Of a DNA stretch of 21,363 bases, positions 1 through 9,714 are shown piece by piece. Position 1 is the first letter of the stretch. Each line of letters starts with the position of its first letter. The stretch comes from Chara braunii (Eukaryota > Streptophyta > Charophyceae > Charales > Characeae): positions 1,967,778 to 1,989,140 of the forward strand of contig BFEA01000134.1 of assembly GCA_003427395.1 (NCBI GenBank). The letters run 5' to 3'. A program made the translations under genes and the position numbers. The notes below the pieces were generated by a model, which worked only from the letters and a program-made list of their open reading frames with translations, did not search any database and was not told the DNA's origin.

Positions 1-399
1 GTGGTGTATTGGAAAGGAGAGAGGCATCGGCCCCGTGTGATGGTACCTACCTCCTTCATCTTTCTCCGTTTCTCCCTTAATCTAATCCCCCCTTACTTGG
101 TTTTCACAACTTCTGGAGTGGTATGACGTTGTTGAAGTTAAGGTCTACTCTGTGGAAAAGGAATGATCGAACGGTCTGACAAAACAGGTCGAATGCGGGA
201 GCCGAATCGGAATTCAAGAGGAACTCTGGAGGCAGGGAAGTATATGGTACGCATGATTTTATCTCTTCTCGTATCCCTTACTAGTTACGACTCTCTATTA
301 GACTACATGAGTGGATGAATGTTATACATCTTCTTGTTTCCTTCCGGAGTAAGGAGTACCGAGAAGGAATCTAGTCTGTCTAGATTTGAAAGAGAAGGC

Positions 400-1620
400 T
401 GTGATGGAGGCTCTCGTAGGGTTGTCACACTGCTTGGATGAGCTAACTAAGTTGGATGATGGGGTATACACCGTGCGAAGTTACCCTGCCATTCACCTGA
501 CTAAAGTAACGAATCGATGAAAGGTCTGTTTGATTTCGGCGTTGGTAACGGGAGGCTGCCATGCAGGTTTCTTGTTACTTTACAAGATATATCTAGGGGG
601 TAATCCGGTACTCCCATGGGTATATGTATTCAACGACCAACAAAACCAAAGGTTGGAGGAGGCTACCATGAGACCCTCCTATCACAGATTTGACTAAACT
701 TGGAAAGGGACTGGGTATTCACCGTGCGAGTACTCAAACCCCTAAGTCTGGGTTGATCTGTTCGACTTCTCGTGGGAGTCAACATACCTTTTGCTCATTT
801 ACGATGCATACGCCAGGTAGGTGACATGTCAGGGTAACTCAACCAAGAGTTGCTTTGATTGATCTCCTACGCATCAAACTGGTAGTAGGATGGCTCTCGG
901 GAGGGTTACCCTAATACTTGTTTGTTATGGGGATCGACTAACTAAGGGAAGGAAAGAGGCGATTGTGTCTGTACAGTAGAGGGATACTCCCGGTTGAGTA
1001 ACCCTACTACTTGTAAGAAAATGATTGGTGGATAGGATGATTGATTACTAATGGCGTATCTTGAAGCAGGATATGGGAGACTCCCGTGGGATTATCCTAT
1101 TGCTTGCTGAACTGTATCTTACCTGATCTAATAAGATAGTCCAGCAAAGGGAGCATCTGGTGTTTGCTTGAGTCCGCTAACATAATCCTAGCTCGTCTGA
1201 CTCTGAGAAAGTAGTAGGGTGACTCCCGTAGGGTCATCCTATTACATCTTTTTTAGGATAGATTGAGCGTTGACCAAAAAGTGATAGAAGACTTCCGTGA
1301 AGAACCCCTATTACTAACTAGAATTCTGTATTGACACCTGGATCAGGAATGTCTTTCTGAATGTGCGGTCAAGTGTTGAGATGATTCGACCAGTCCCTCC
1401 TAACTACCTTCTGATTTAATAAAATGATATTTCCGAGTGAGTAACCCTGTCGTTTGCACTAGATTGCTTAAACTATTTGGTTTCATGAGGATTGCATGGA
1501 CATTGAAGGATGACTGAGTGTGCTCCCGTGGGGCTACTCGTCGACTCCTTTGACTAACCGTTTTGCCTGGAAATTGATCAAGTAGTGGAAGGTTCCCGGG
1601 TGAGTCAACCCGCTACTTGC
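400..1620. repeat. Irregular array of about eleven related imperfect hairpins
   Basis: A motif of a 10-15-bp stem with a loop close to TCCCGTRGG recurs every 50-145 bases. The clearest copies pair 1211-1223 with 1233-1245 (13 pairs including G-U), 882-894 with 905-917, 975-989 with 996-1010, 1281-1287 with 1308-1314, 1579-1594 with 1607-1619, and 545-557 with 565-578. Stem arms often read GTAGTAGGGTNAC against GTNACCCTAYTAC. A sister form with the loop ACCGTGCGA occurs near 470 and 720. Several differences between copies keep pairing through G-U or exchanged pairs. No protein reading explains it. It could be an old tandem repeat, a structured LTR RNA leader, or a decayed foldback cluster. Confidence 0.55.
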
Positions 1621-1997
1621 GTATGTCAGGACAAGAATAAAAGAAATGGAAAAGGGAGTACTCCAGCGTGCGCGACTCTAAAAGTTATAGAAAAAGCAGA
1701 ATGAAAGGCAAACACCGCAGGGAGTAGAAATTAGAAAGGGAGAATTTTCACGTAGACTCAGTTCATTAATAAACTGCTAAGGGAAAAACCGCCACTGGCA
1801 TGAGTTGATCTCAGCTAGATTTCCGCGTAAGCACAAAAAGGTGTGCTTATCCGCAAGAGAGAAAATGCGAGGACTGAGAGTAGAGGAAATATGAGTTTCC
1901 CTAAGATGATTTATGACATAGGCAAGAGCCTTGAACAAAAACTTGAAGAGGAAGAGTGACAGTCGTCATAGGGGAGGTAGAAGCTAAAAGAGATGGA

Positions 1998-2054
1998 CTT
2001 TGGGATGTTGAACCCAAAGTTCACAGACCAGATCTAAGGGTTTGACCCTTAGAT
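1998..2054. repeat. Two adjacent perfect hairpins
   Basis: CTTTGGG at 1998-2004 pairs with CCCAAAG at 2013-2019 over an 8-nt loop. ATCTAAGGGT at 2032-2041 pairs perfectly with ACCCTTAGAT at 2045-2054 over a TTG loop. They follow the larger hairpin array but differ from it in sequence. Neither is followed by a T-run, so they do not look like Pol III terminators. Function unknown. Confidence 0.6.
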
Positions 2055-2267
2055 ATCAACATGTGGGAAATTGAGTGGGGGTGTTGAATCGTTTATCGAC
2101 CTGTATGTGTGCAGGTCCCTATTTTGATTTACTGCAATTGAAGGTGAAGTCCTACAAAGAGGTTTCAACTTTTCTGTTATCTCTCGATAAGAGGTCGGTT
2201 GTTGCCGATTCAACTTTTCCCCCTTGACTTGATACCCATATTTAAAGTCAAACCCTGTGGTCAGTAA

Positions 2268-2893
2268 AACTGTCACCTGTGGTCATTACCTAAATAGTCC
2301 TGGTCACTCTCAAGGGTCCTTTGAAGAAATGTGAGGGGTTGGGGCTTACGTCTCAGGAAAGATGGAGCTGTCATTCATTGTTTGGGAAATGAGAGACCAT
2401 GTAAGAGGTGTGGATTGATGATTGACGTTGTTAGTGCATGGCATGTGGATTGTCTTTGCATTATTCTGTGCAGGACTGTTTTGTTCGTGATGTTGGGATT
2501 GAACTGGACCTGATTTGTTAACAAGTCTTGGACACGCAGCACTTGTGAAAGTGATAAGGGTTCCCAACGATAATATCTCCAACTGTCACCTGTGGTCATT
2601 GCCTAAATAGTCCTGGTCACTTTCAAAGGTCCTTTGAAGAAATGTGAGGGGGCTGGGCTTACGTCTTAGGAAAGATAGAGTTGTCGTTCATGGTGTGGGA
2701 AATGAGAGACAATGTATGAGGTGTGGATTGATGATTGACGTCGTTAGTGCATGGCATGTGCATTGTCCTTGCATTATTCTGTGCAGGTCTGTTTTGTTCG
2801 TGATTTTGGGATTGAACTGGACCTGATTTGTTGACAAGTTTTGGACACGCAACACTTGTGAAAGTGATAAGGGTTCCCAACGGTAATACCTCC
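2268..2893 (+). repeat. 313-bp direct tandem duplication (2268-2580 and 2581-2893)
   Basis: Both units begin AACTGTCACCTGTGGTCATT and end near AATAYCTCCA, and they align without a large gap, with scattered substitutions. Each carries a 60-codon plus-strand ORF (2331-2513 and 2644-2826) with the shared core RCGLMIDVVSAWHV and a hydrophobic end, and also a 78-80-codon ORF on the opposite strand. Openness on both strands in two recently duplicated units is weak evidence of coding. The duplication sits just upstream of the TATA box and is most simply a duplicated U3-type block of the LTR element. Confidence 0.8.
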
Positions 2894-3067
2894 ATATGCA
2901 TTATCAGTTTTATATAATGTTATCTGATGTTTAGTCTTATGTTAAGTAGAATAGAATATCCTTGGTAGTAACAAGGTTTGGTTGATACTTTCATCGTAGT
3001 GGTAAAAAAAAGAATATGTTTTGGAAGCAGAAGCGAAAATAGACGGTCTTCTGAAAGTTCCACCAGA

Positions 3068-3075
3068 ATATATAA
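3068..3075 (+). promoter_or_regulatory. TATA box of the LTR element
   Basis: ATATATAA lies about 340 bases upstream of the LTR end and primer-binding site, the position expected for a U3 core promoter. It precedes a GC-rich stretch (3180-3475) that would be R/U5 and the start of the leader. Confidence 0.4.
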
Positions 3076-3416
3076 CAGGTTAGTTCTAGACGTCTTACCA
3101 CGCGTACCCCGTGTTATGCTACAGCAATCGAGAAAACGCCCTCAGTCGACCTACCTCTACAAAGGCATGTAAAAACCTTCGCATGTGGGCCGGTAGCTCA
3201 GCAGGGAAACGCCTACCTAAGGGTGGTAACAGCCCCTTGGGTCGAGGTGAATTATACCTCGAGATGTCCCGACTTGTCGCAGGGCGTCGTGGGAGGTATA
3301 GCACGCGCGCACGGTCCGAGTGGTGACTGTTTTTTTTTTAGACAAAACATCCTGCAAGACACGACCGTGAGGTTCAGTGCTCTCTATCAGGGCGCGAGAC
3401 CGCCGCGTGCGACAGG

Positions 3417-3434
3417 TGGCGCCGTTGCCGGGGA
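3417..3434 (+). promoter_or_regulatory. Primer-binding site complementary to tRNA-Asp (LTR retrotransposon)
   Basis: TGGCGCCGTTGCCGGGGA is, from knowledge of plant tRNAs, an exact 18-nt complement of the 3' end of plant tRNA-Asp(GUC) including the CCA. It is the primer site used by many plant Ty3/gypsy elements such as Athila. It begins two bases after ACA (3412-3414), the typical LTR-end arrangement. This is the strongest anchor for calling 1-5500 an LTR element and for placing the genome in the plant lineage. Confidence 0.8.
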
Positions 3435-3955
3435 CCTTCGGTTGCCTGCCTGGATCCTACGTGAACGGACCTAGGTCTGGATAATTGAAGTCCTAGCAAA
3501 ACAACAAGTGAAAGGGTAGAGTAGTATATAAGTTTTCGCTAGGGAGTGGGAATAAGAATTAGAATAATTGTTGATACCAACCTTGTGTCGAAAAGAAGTG
3601 CCTTGAGATACGACAAGTGCAAGTTGAGATACCCTACATAGCATCACGACGAGTTTTGGTTTGTACTTCTGTAGCTGGAAGATACTTGTTCCTTTTGACT
3701 GCTGAAGAGGGAGCATACAAAATTATTCATAGCGGAAAACCCGATCTACATAACTTGAATAGAAATTGACGAGACCGCTCAGAAGGTTTTTTCCCTACAA
3801 TAGTCCCCTCTGGTTGTGACACTTCCTTCTCGACAGACTTATTTGAGGTTTCATTAGGCAGATGGTCTATATTACGTATCCTAAGTCTTAGACATTGCCT
3901 TAATCGTTGGGTGATTGGGCACCTGGAATACTAGTTGAGGTAAAACTCTTTAGCC
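3435..3955. other. Non-coding stretch, presumed 5' leader of the LTR element
   Basis: The stretch lies between the primer-binding site and the first sizeable ORF. I see no conserved motif, RNA gene or credible coding frame, only short ORFs on either strand. A second TATATAA-like string near 3520 is not otherwise supported. Confidence 0.4.
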
Positions 3956-4465
3956 ATGCCTCGCAGATCAGGAGTTAGAAGGGGAAGAGATGGACGACAA
4001 GGAAAAGCGACGGATAGACCTATTAATTTGACAAAAGAAAAAGAAGAGCGAGAGGAAGAAGAGGAGGAGGAAGGAAAATGGGAAGGGCCGCGTTTGCGCT
4101 GCCAGCAGGAAGATTTTCGCGAAGGCACACCGTTCCCTGGAAAAATGACTCACTATTGTTATAAATACGAAAAACATTATGGCGCTCCGCCTTCACGATT
4201 TGTACCACCATCTTCCCGATCCTATCCCATGACATATCCTTCGTCGTCCTCCTCCATGACGCACCGTCTTCAACAACTGGTTATAGTTCCCCAACCACTT
4301 CAGCATGCTCTTTCGCCTCCACCACCATATGTACATGATCCTCCCATAGTATCTCATAACGTGCCAACGAATCATAGGTTATACATCACTTTAGCACTAT
4401 TCTTCCTATGTCAGGTGGAGTTGTGCGGGTTGAACTCATACCTAATATATAAATGGATTATTTGA
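3956..4465 (+). CDS. Hypothetical 169-residue protein, possible gag remnant
   Basis: The ORF starts at the first good ATG after the presumed leader. The N-terminus is Arg-rich (MPRRSGVRRGRDG). Residues about 27-42 are a Lys/Glu-rich low-complexity helix (KEKEEREEEEEEEG), about 75-105 are Pro/Ser/Tyr-rich, and the C-terminus is a hydrophobic segment. I recognise no domain. A basic start followed by a charged helix in the position after a primer-binding site would suit gag, but there is no capsid or zinc-knuckle match inside it. The opposite strand is also partly open because of the low-complexity sequence. It may be a decayed gag, a non-autonomous-element ORF or chance. Confidence 0.3.
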   Translation: MPRRSGVRRGRDGRQGKATDRPINLTKEKEEREEEEEEEGKWEGPRLRCQQEDFREGTPFPGKMTHYCYKYEKHYGAPPSRFVPPSSRSYPMTYPSSSSSMTHRLQQLVIVPQPLQHALSPPPPYVHDPPIVSHNVPTNHRLYITLALFFLCQVELCGLNSYLIYKWII

Positions 4466-5500
4466 GGACTGTCTCGAAAAAAAAAAATTAGGGTAGGATA
4501 AGGCCAATGCTTTCTCTTGTTGCTGACTAAGAGCGGTGATTGAGGAATATGCATCTGAGTTGGAAAAGAGAAAGGTATCCTGACTTGGGAAATGTAATTT
4601 GGATTTTTTTCATGATCCTTACTTAGATCCTGCTAGGCGTAGCAGTCAAACAAGCCATAGAAACCAACGAGGAACCAAAGAATCATCGAGGCTACCTGGA
4701 GCTACAGGAGGAAATCAGGTTTTAATAAAGATTTTCTGATTAATAATAAAGAGTCGGGTTACTTCGTAATAAGGGCAATAGAAGTTGATGAATGAGACAG
4801 TACATTAAAAGATTGTTCCTGTCTTGCCTTTTGTATAAACAATTCATTAAAAGGATCTCTCGAATTCAATCAAAGATGTTTTACGCGGAGCAAGTTTCCA
4901 GGGTCGAGGCACCCATTAGGAACAATGATGGGTTAGAAATGACACTGCCAAAAGGGAAGGGCAGAGCAGAACTTTGTGAGACATGGTGGGGTAACTCGTT
5001 GGGAAGTGAGACGTTTATGTGACAATTTTTTGTTGGGGTCAGGAATAGGTTTTAGAGTTAGGTAAAGTCGAAGACTTGCATATAAGGTACTCGGTTTTAG
5101 GCATTCTTTTGGAGGCAGATTTGGGTATGAGGTTTCACTCAAGTCTGGATGCATGCTCAAAGGCAGGTTTGGACACTATAGTCTTTCTCATCGTCTCATC
5201 CTCTATTTGCCCTTGTTCTAACAGAATAGTGTCGGTAACCTGACATTATTTCACTTTTTACAAACTTGAATGTATTATTCCCCGTGTTTCCCCTTTCCCT
5301 TCCTAAACCATATAAGTGCAAAAAAATTGGTGGAGGGCAAGGCACTGGAGTGCGAGAGAAATATAAGGAGGAGTGGGAGGAAGAGGACGATGACAACTTA
5401 AAGGAAGACAAAAGTTAGTATCGTTGTAAAGTGTGCGACTACACATCCCACCATGATTTTCCCTTTTTGAGTTAGGTTGAGACGAGTGTCTCGCAACCAT
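4466..5500 (+). pseudogene. Decayed internal region of the LTR element, with a small Cys/His-rich scrap
   Basis: No ORF over 80 codons is convincing. Around 5350-5470 one plus-strand frame reads an acidic stretch (EEWEEEDDDNLKED), a stop at about 5416, then YRCKVCDYTSHHDF, which has a CxxC plus His spacing resembling half of a zinc finger. It may be the broken tail of the same gag-like gene that begins at 3956, but the link is inference. The 76-codon ORF at 4792-5022 shows no recognisable motif and is not claimed as a gene. I find no protease, RT, RNase H or integrase motif, which would suit a non-autonomous or internally deleted element. Confidence 0.25.
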
Positions 5501-7551
5501 GACTGCAAAGGCCGGATGAGAGAGAAATGATACACAAACCTAACGGTCACACCATGTTTTATCCACCGCCAAAATGTAACTCGAAATTATTAAAGGTCTA
5601 ACTTTACACTCATGGTGATTGTAGAGTGGAGAAATGGTGAATGTAATTCCGACTAGGTGGCTAGAGAAGACAATTGAATTAACTAAGAAGTTATTCAATA
5701 AAATTAATTAATTAATTAGAGATAAAATGAAAGAAAGGTTAAACAAATATTATTTGAGAAACCAACCAAAATTTATATAGATAAAAAGTGAGGATCCGTC
5801 AGCTATAAAAGCAATACATTATCTATTGGGTTAGAGTCGCATTTAGGCGGCCTATGCGCCTCAATATTATGTTGAGTTTCTCGATACAGGACCTTTGGTA
5901 TAGTACCAAAGGGCTTGGAAACCTATAGTAGACGTTGGAAGACAACAAATTTTGAATATGCATTGTATGTGCTAAAAGTAAGGGTAAATCTTTCTTTACG
6001 TTTTCGAGTTGCAGTTAGTCGGGATGCAATTTATTTGGGTGTAATTTGAATTATAATTAGATATATTTAAGAAAATACCAATACACTTAGGTCCCTGTTT
6101 GTTGTGTAAATTAAGTTTTTAAGGTTGGATAGTTACATCATATTTACCTTTTTTTCATACTTTGGTAGATCATGCACACTATTGGGAATCGTGTGTTTGA
6201 CCATTTGGCCACATACAATAAAAATTAAAAAGACAAGTATCTAAAAATGCAAAAAATGTTAATCATATGAATGAGAAAGACTTTGTAACTAAAAAAAATA
6301 CAATTTCTATTCAGCAAACAAAACAAAGAAATGGGGCAAAATCTTGTTGGTCTTAAACTAGGTTGGTTGGCTAAAATAAACTAAGTATCGAGTCAAATTA
6401 TTGAGGCAAAAACCTGAGCTATCATTGAAAAAGTTAATTGATAAGTACAATGGATAAAATAGTGTGAAGTTCTTATTGTATAGGTCACGGACGAAACCAA
6501 AATAATATTCATTACATACGATGGTTATCAATTTTTTTACGATTGCTTCCCCCGACCCCTCACTATTTTAATTAAACATATATGGTTATTATATTATAAT
6601 ACGAAATCCTTAAAAATGGTTTATTACATGTTAATATCACACATTAGAGGACATAGTTTCCTCTATAATCGTAAAAACCATGTTGCAACCACTTATTGGG
6701 TACCTCTTCATCGTGGATATAAATTATATTTTATTTAAACAACAGGAAAATTCCCATGAGAAATGAAAGTTGGAAAACCATTCCATAAAAAAAAAATCTT
6801 TCATATTTATAAATTATCATTTCAATGTTCGTCCAATTCTAAAATTTTCAATTTAATTTGATAAGTTCCTGTCCAAATATGAGCTTTCCCTTCCAACTAC
6901 ATCTATTTGTTCAAGATGGAATGAAAGTCTGAACGAGTTTATAAAATATTTTTAATTACACTTCATTCTACTACAACAAATATCTTCTAATTATATTGGA
7001 TTAACATATTTATGATTGAAAATCCTCACTCAGAATGACAGTCCAATTAAAATATTTCATGAACTCATCCAATCTTTCATTCCATCTCTAGCATGCAATT
7101 CAACTAAGAAGGGATACCCCATTTTTGAAAGGAAAATTTTCAAGTAAGACGGAAAATTTTAAAATTGGAATGACATTTTTTAAGATGGAATTAAAATTTG
7201 GAATTTAAAATGTAATTTTACTTTAGAATGATTATTTAATTATGGGAAATTTTTATGTTGAATCTCATTATAACACATATTTGAATACGTGGTTGTCTAA
7301 ACCACCATTATTCAGCCCAGACATCAAGTTCAAGCCTCCAGCGATCGACATGTCGAGCTTGCCAAGTCTGGTAGTACCAGTAGCTGGACGGGCTGAGGCT
7401 GGGGAAACCACTTGGAAAAAAAAAAAAAAAAAAAAACGTTGTGGATGTGAATGCAGTTGGATGAATTGTCTTTAGTGCTAATGTGAGCACGTCGTCCGTT
7501 GGGTGTATCATCTCTGTGACGTTTCTGTCAAAATCCAAAAGTAAAAAAAAG

Positions 7552-7615
<64 letters not shown>

Positions 7616-7840
7616 ATGAATTTTTCCCTGAAATTAGTAAGTAACATTTGTCTGTGTGCAAGTGTGAGTATACCCTCAACGAAGGCTGTTTTGGAAATCA
7701 CAAGATATGTCTTGCCTCGCTGCCAGGGGAATCTAAGAAAAATGGGAAAAAAAAATAAAAGCAGAAAGAAGAGATATCGAGAATTTATTTGAAATACTAG
7801 TTAAGAGTATTCCAACAAGAACAGACGTGACCACGACCCC
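5501..7840. other. AT-rich region without recognisable genes; long A tract
   Basis: AT-rich DNA with runs such as ATTAATTAATTAATTA near 5704-5719. There is a perfect 9-bp hairpin at 5892-5912 (CCTTTGGTA, loop TAG, TACCAAAGG). A-runs occur at about 7418-7437 and 7543-7614, the latter over 60 A with one interrupting G. The ORFs at 7242-7475 and 7308-7679 are products of these homopolymers. I see no gene, RNA or element boundary here that I can defend. The long A tract could be the tail of an unrecognised retroposon. Confidence 0.5.
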
Positions 7841-7849
7841 GCCCAACTT

Positions 7850-8115
7850 AGACAAGGTGACCCAGGCGTTGTCGAGACGCCTAGACAAACAAGGTGACCC
7901 AGGCGGCTCGACTGGTATCTAAAATAAAAAAATTAATACGAATATACAAACCAAAAAAAATAATTGATTTTTTTTTCTTCAGGTCTCCCCCCCCCGAAAA
8001 AAAAATAAAAAATAGAATAAAATAAACTATGTTATGAAAAAAAATAAACTGAACAACTTTTGCCGCAGGGTCATATCAAAATTTGTTACCAAATTGAAAA
8101 TAAAAAATGAAATTA
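7850..8115 (+). repeat. Truncated relative of the hAT-like element, plus a 37-bp-spaced direct repeat
   Basis: ACAAGGTGACCCAGGCG occurs twice (about 7852-7868 and 7889-7905). The AT-rich stretch at about 8028-8115 aligns directly with about 13091-13170 inside the element at 12944-13637, sharing strings such as ATAAAC.GAACAA.TTTGCC and a common TTACYAAATTTGAAA-like core. The match decays upstream, so only part of the family is present. It abuts an (AG)n run (8118-8138) and the retrozyme monomer. Confidence 0.45.
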
Positions 8116-8138
8116 ACAAGAGAGAGAGAGAGAGAGAG

Positions 8139-8476
8139 TGAAACAAAGTTGTCTGGTAAACCGTAGGCAGAGACGGAGGAAATGACAACAAACAAGGGGT
8201 TGTGACAAATTGTTTCGTCCGAGTTTAATCGACTCATCAGGAGGTTGAACCCTCAACAGTCTGCAGAATCATTAACTTATTAAACTGTAAGTGATAATGC
8301 ACCTTAACACCGACTATTGTTAAGCATTAACGACTATCCAACAACTGATACTCTGAGGTGGGCGCCAACCACTGCACTTAAGGTACCTGTAATGAAAATC
8401 AAAGCAGACTATCACTCGCCCACACTTGATGGAAAATTTCACAGATTGGCGGTTCACGCCCCATCACAAGCAAGCA
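8139..8476 (-). mobile_element. Retrozyme monomer, 5' part on the plus map (interrupted by a LINE)
   Basis: The segment aligns along its length with the tandem 424-bp monomers at 13830-15102: the GGTAAACCGTAGGCAGAGA start, the hammerhead block, and the TTCAC.CCCCATCACAAG end. It differs by an extra stretch of about 88 bases at 8307-8394 that the tandem monomers lack. Homology stops at 8476 (AAGCA) and resumes at 12886 with CACTCACGAAACGAATAAAGG, matching the monomer's CATCCACGAAACAAAGAAAGG. The LINE therefore inserted into this copy. The functional strand is minus, judged by the ribozyme. It is non-coding; the ORF that starts at 8426 merely runs from the monomer into the LINE. Confidence 0.8.
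8205..8264 (-). ncRNA. Type III hammerhead ribozyme (core intact)
   Basis: Read on the minus strand: stem III strand GCAGACUGU (8264-8256), cleavage base U (8255), stem I hairpin GAGG/CCUC with a 6-nt loop, core CUGAUGA (8240-8234), stem II (8233-8217), GAA (8216-8214), then the closing stem III strand ACAAUUUGU. Stem I is perfect. Stem II has one bulged G (GUC-GA against UC-G-GAC). Stem III has one A-C mismatch plus G-U pairs. All catalytic core bases are present. Predicted cleavage is between plus positions 8255 and 8254. Confidence 0.85.
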
Positions 8477-9690
8477 TGTAGAATAACTGTTGCTTTTTTT
8501 CGAGAGCATCGTCGCAAGTTAGCACCAACATTGATTAGAGTCATGACACATCCCACAGATCCTATGGCATCGGTAGGAGACAGCACAACAGGAATAATGA
8601 CCAATATTTCCTTGTTTTATGAGGTATTGCTGGCTTCACAAGCACAGTATACGGAAAACCAATTACTAACAGATTTTCATCATACTGTGTGGTTCTAACT
8701 ATAAATAGTTTTTGCATCAGCGCATCAGCAACTCCTGAAGGAGGACATAACTCTATCGGAGGTATTGCGAGCCTCCCGTGCCTCACCAAGACATAATGTC
8801 CCCGGGGTGGATGGAATGCCGGGGTATTATTTTCGTAAATACGCCTTTCACTTAGCGCCATTGTTACTTACTATGTTTCAGTCTTTTGGAACGGGGCTTC
8901 CCCCCCACTGGACATGCTAACGGGCGTTATTTCGTTTTTGTACAAATAGAGAGATGTGGCGGATGTGCACAATTATAGGCCAATTGCTCTGATGTCGTGA
9001 TTGTAAAAAATATTTGCAAAAATTTTAGCTTTTAGGCTGCAGATAGTGCTGCCAAATATCATCTATACATCACAGACCGGGTTTTTGAGTGGAAGACAAA
9101 TTTTGCATAATGTGATGATGGCAAAAGAGATTGTGGAATTGGTACCTTCCGGGGAAGGGCAGTATGCGATCATATTACTGGATTTAGAGAAGATCACGAT
9201 CGGGTAGGATAAGAGTTTCTGCAAGCCACTCTCACTACATTTGAGTTTGGGCCGAGGTTCAAAGCAGGGGTGACGACTTTATGTAACAATAGTAGATCTT
9301 ATTTGATTATTAATGAAACTCTCTCTTCGCCAATCCAGTTGACGAGATCGGTTAGGCCAGGGTGCCCATTCGTTCCGTACTTGTATATTTTGTACGTAGA
9401 AGTGTTACATACACTTATTAGAACCCATGACGATATACTGAGGTTGTTGTTACCGTCAGGACAACGGTTTAAATCAGAAGCCTTTGCCGATGATGCACTG
9501 GCGGTCATACCGCCACTGTCGAGGCGTTTCAAGCTCTGCAGGATATGGTAGAACAATTTTGCCATACCTCGCAAGTATCGGGCAATTGGAATAAATCATT
9601 CGCGTTGATTCTGCCGGGAATGCAGCCTCCTCAGCACTGGGGTATGAGACTGATCATGCCCAATCACCATGGTCGGTTATTCGATCTCAT
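8477..9690 (+). pseudogene. LINE reverse transcriptase domain, frameshifted
   Basis: Pieces of RT appear in order over several frames. The pre-RT linker runs to about 8698. Next comes NVPGVDGMPGYYFRK (about 8800-8835), matching the L1 'PGxDGxxxxFY' motif, then HNYRPIALMS (about 8970), SQTGFLSGRQI (about 9070-9100), YAIILLDLEK (about 9165-9195), then after a frame change RSVRPGCPFVPYLYIL (about 9345-9395). The catalytic AFADDALAV carries FADD at 9483-9494 and is followed by the SGNWNKS motif (about 9578-9600). At least three frameshifts and several stops separate them. The catalytic DD is intact, but no single frame covers the domain. The family call is secure; the clade within green-lineage L1 is not. 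Confidence 0.85.
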
Positions 9691-9714
9691 TATTTATGTC
9701 ACACACAAGACCGG

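Larger units (their letters stand above)
1..3414 (+). mobile_element. Probable 5' LTR region of a decayed LTR retrotransposon (left edge unresolved)
   Basis: The right edge is well placed: the sequence ends in ACA at 3412-3414, followed by a 2-nt spacer and a perfect primer-binding site. A TATA box at about 3068 would put transcription start near 3100, so roughly 300 nt of R/U5 precede the primer site. The left edge is not certain. The LTR could begin off the window, which would make it at least 3.4 kb, or at a TGTCAC near 2271 or 2584 (about 1.1 or 0.8 kb); the start of each 313-bp repeat looks like a TG..CA-type LTR start. No ORF of note lies in 1-2040; that part is dominated by imperfect hairpins described separately. 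The second LTR would lie outside this window, so direct proof is missing. Confidence 0.5.

Noticed and set aside
2331-2826. Twin 60-codon ORFs as a duplicated small gene
   Set aside because: Both strands are open in both units and no domain or start context is convincing.
3189-3260. tRNA-derived SINE or tRNA gene: GGCCGGTAGCTCAGCAGG resembles a Pol III A box
   Set aside because: No proper B box (GGGTCGAGGTG only loosely fits GGTTCGANNCC), no cloverleaf, and the region is better explained as R/U5 of the LTR element.
7308-7679. 123-codon minus-strand ORF with a long Phe run
   Set aside because: It is the translation of poly-A tracts; no domain.
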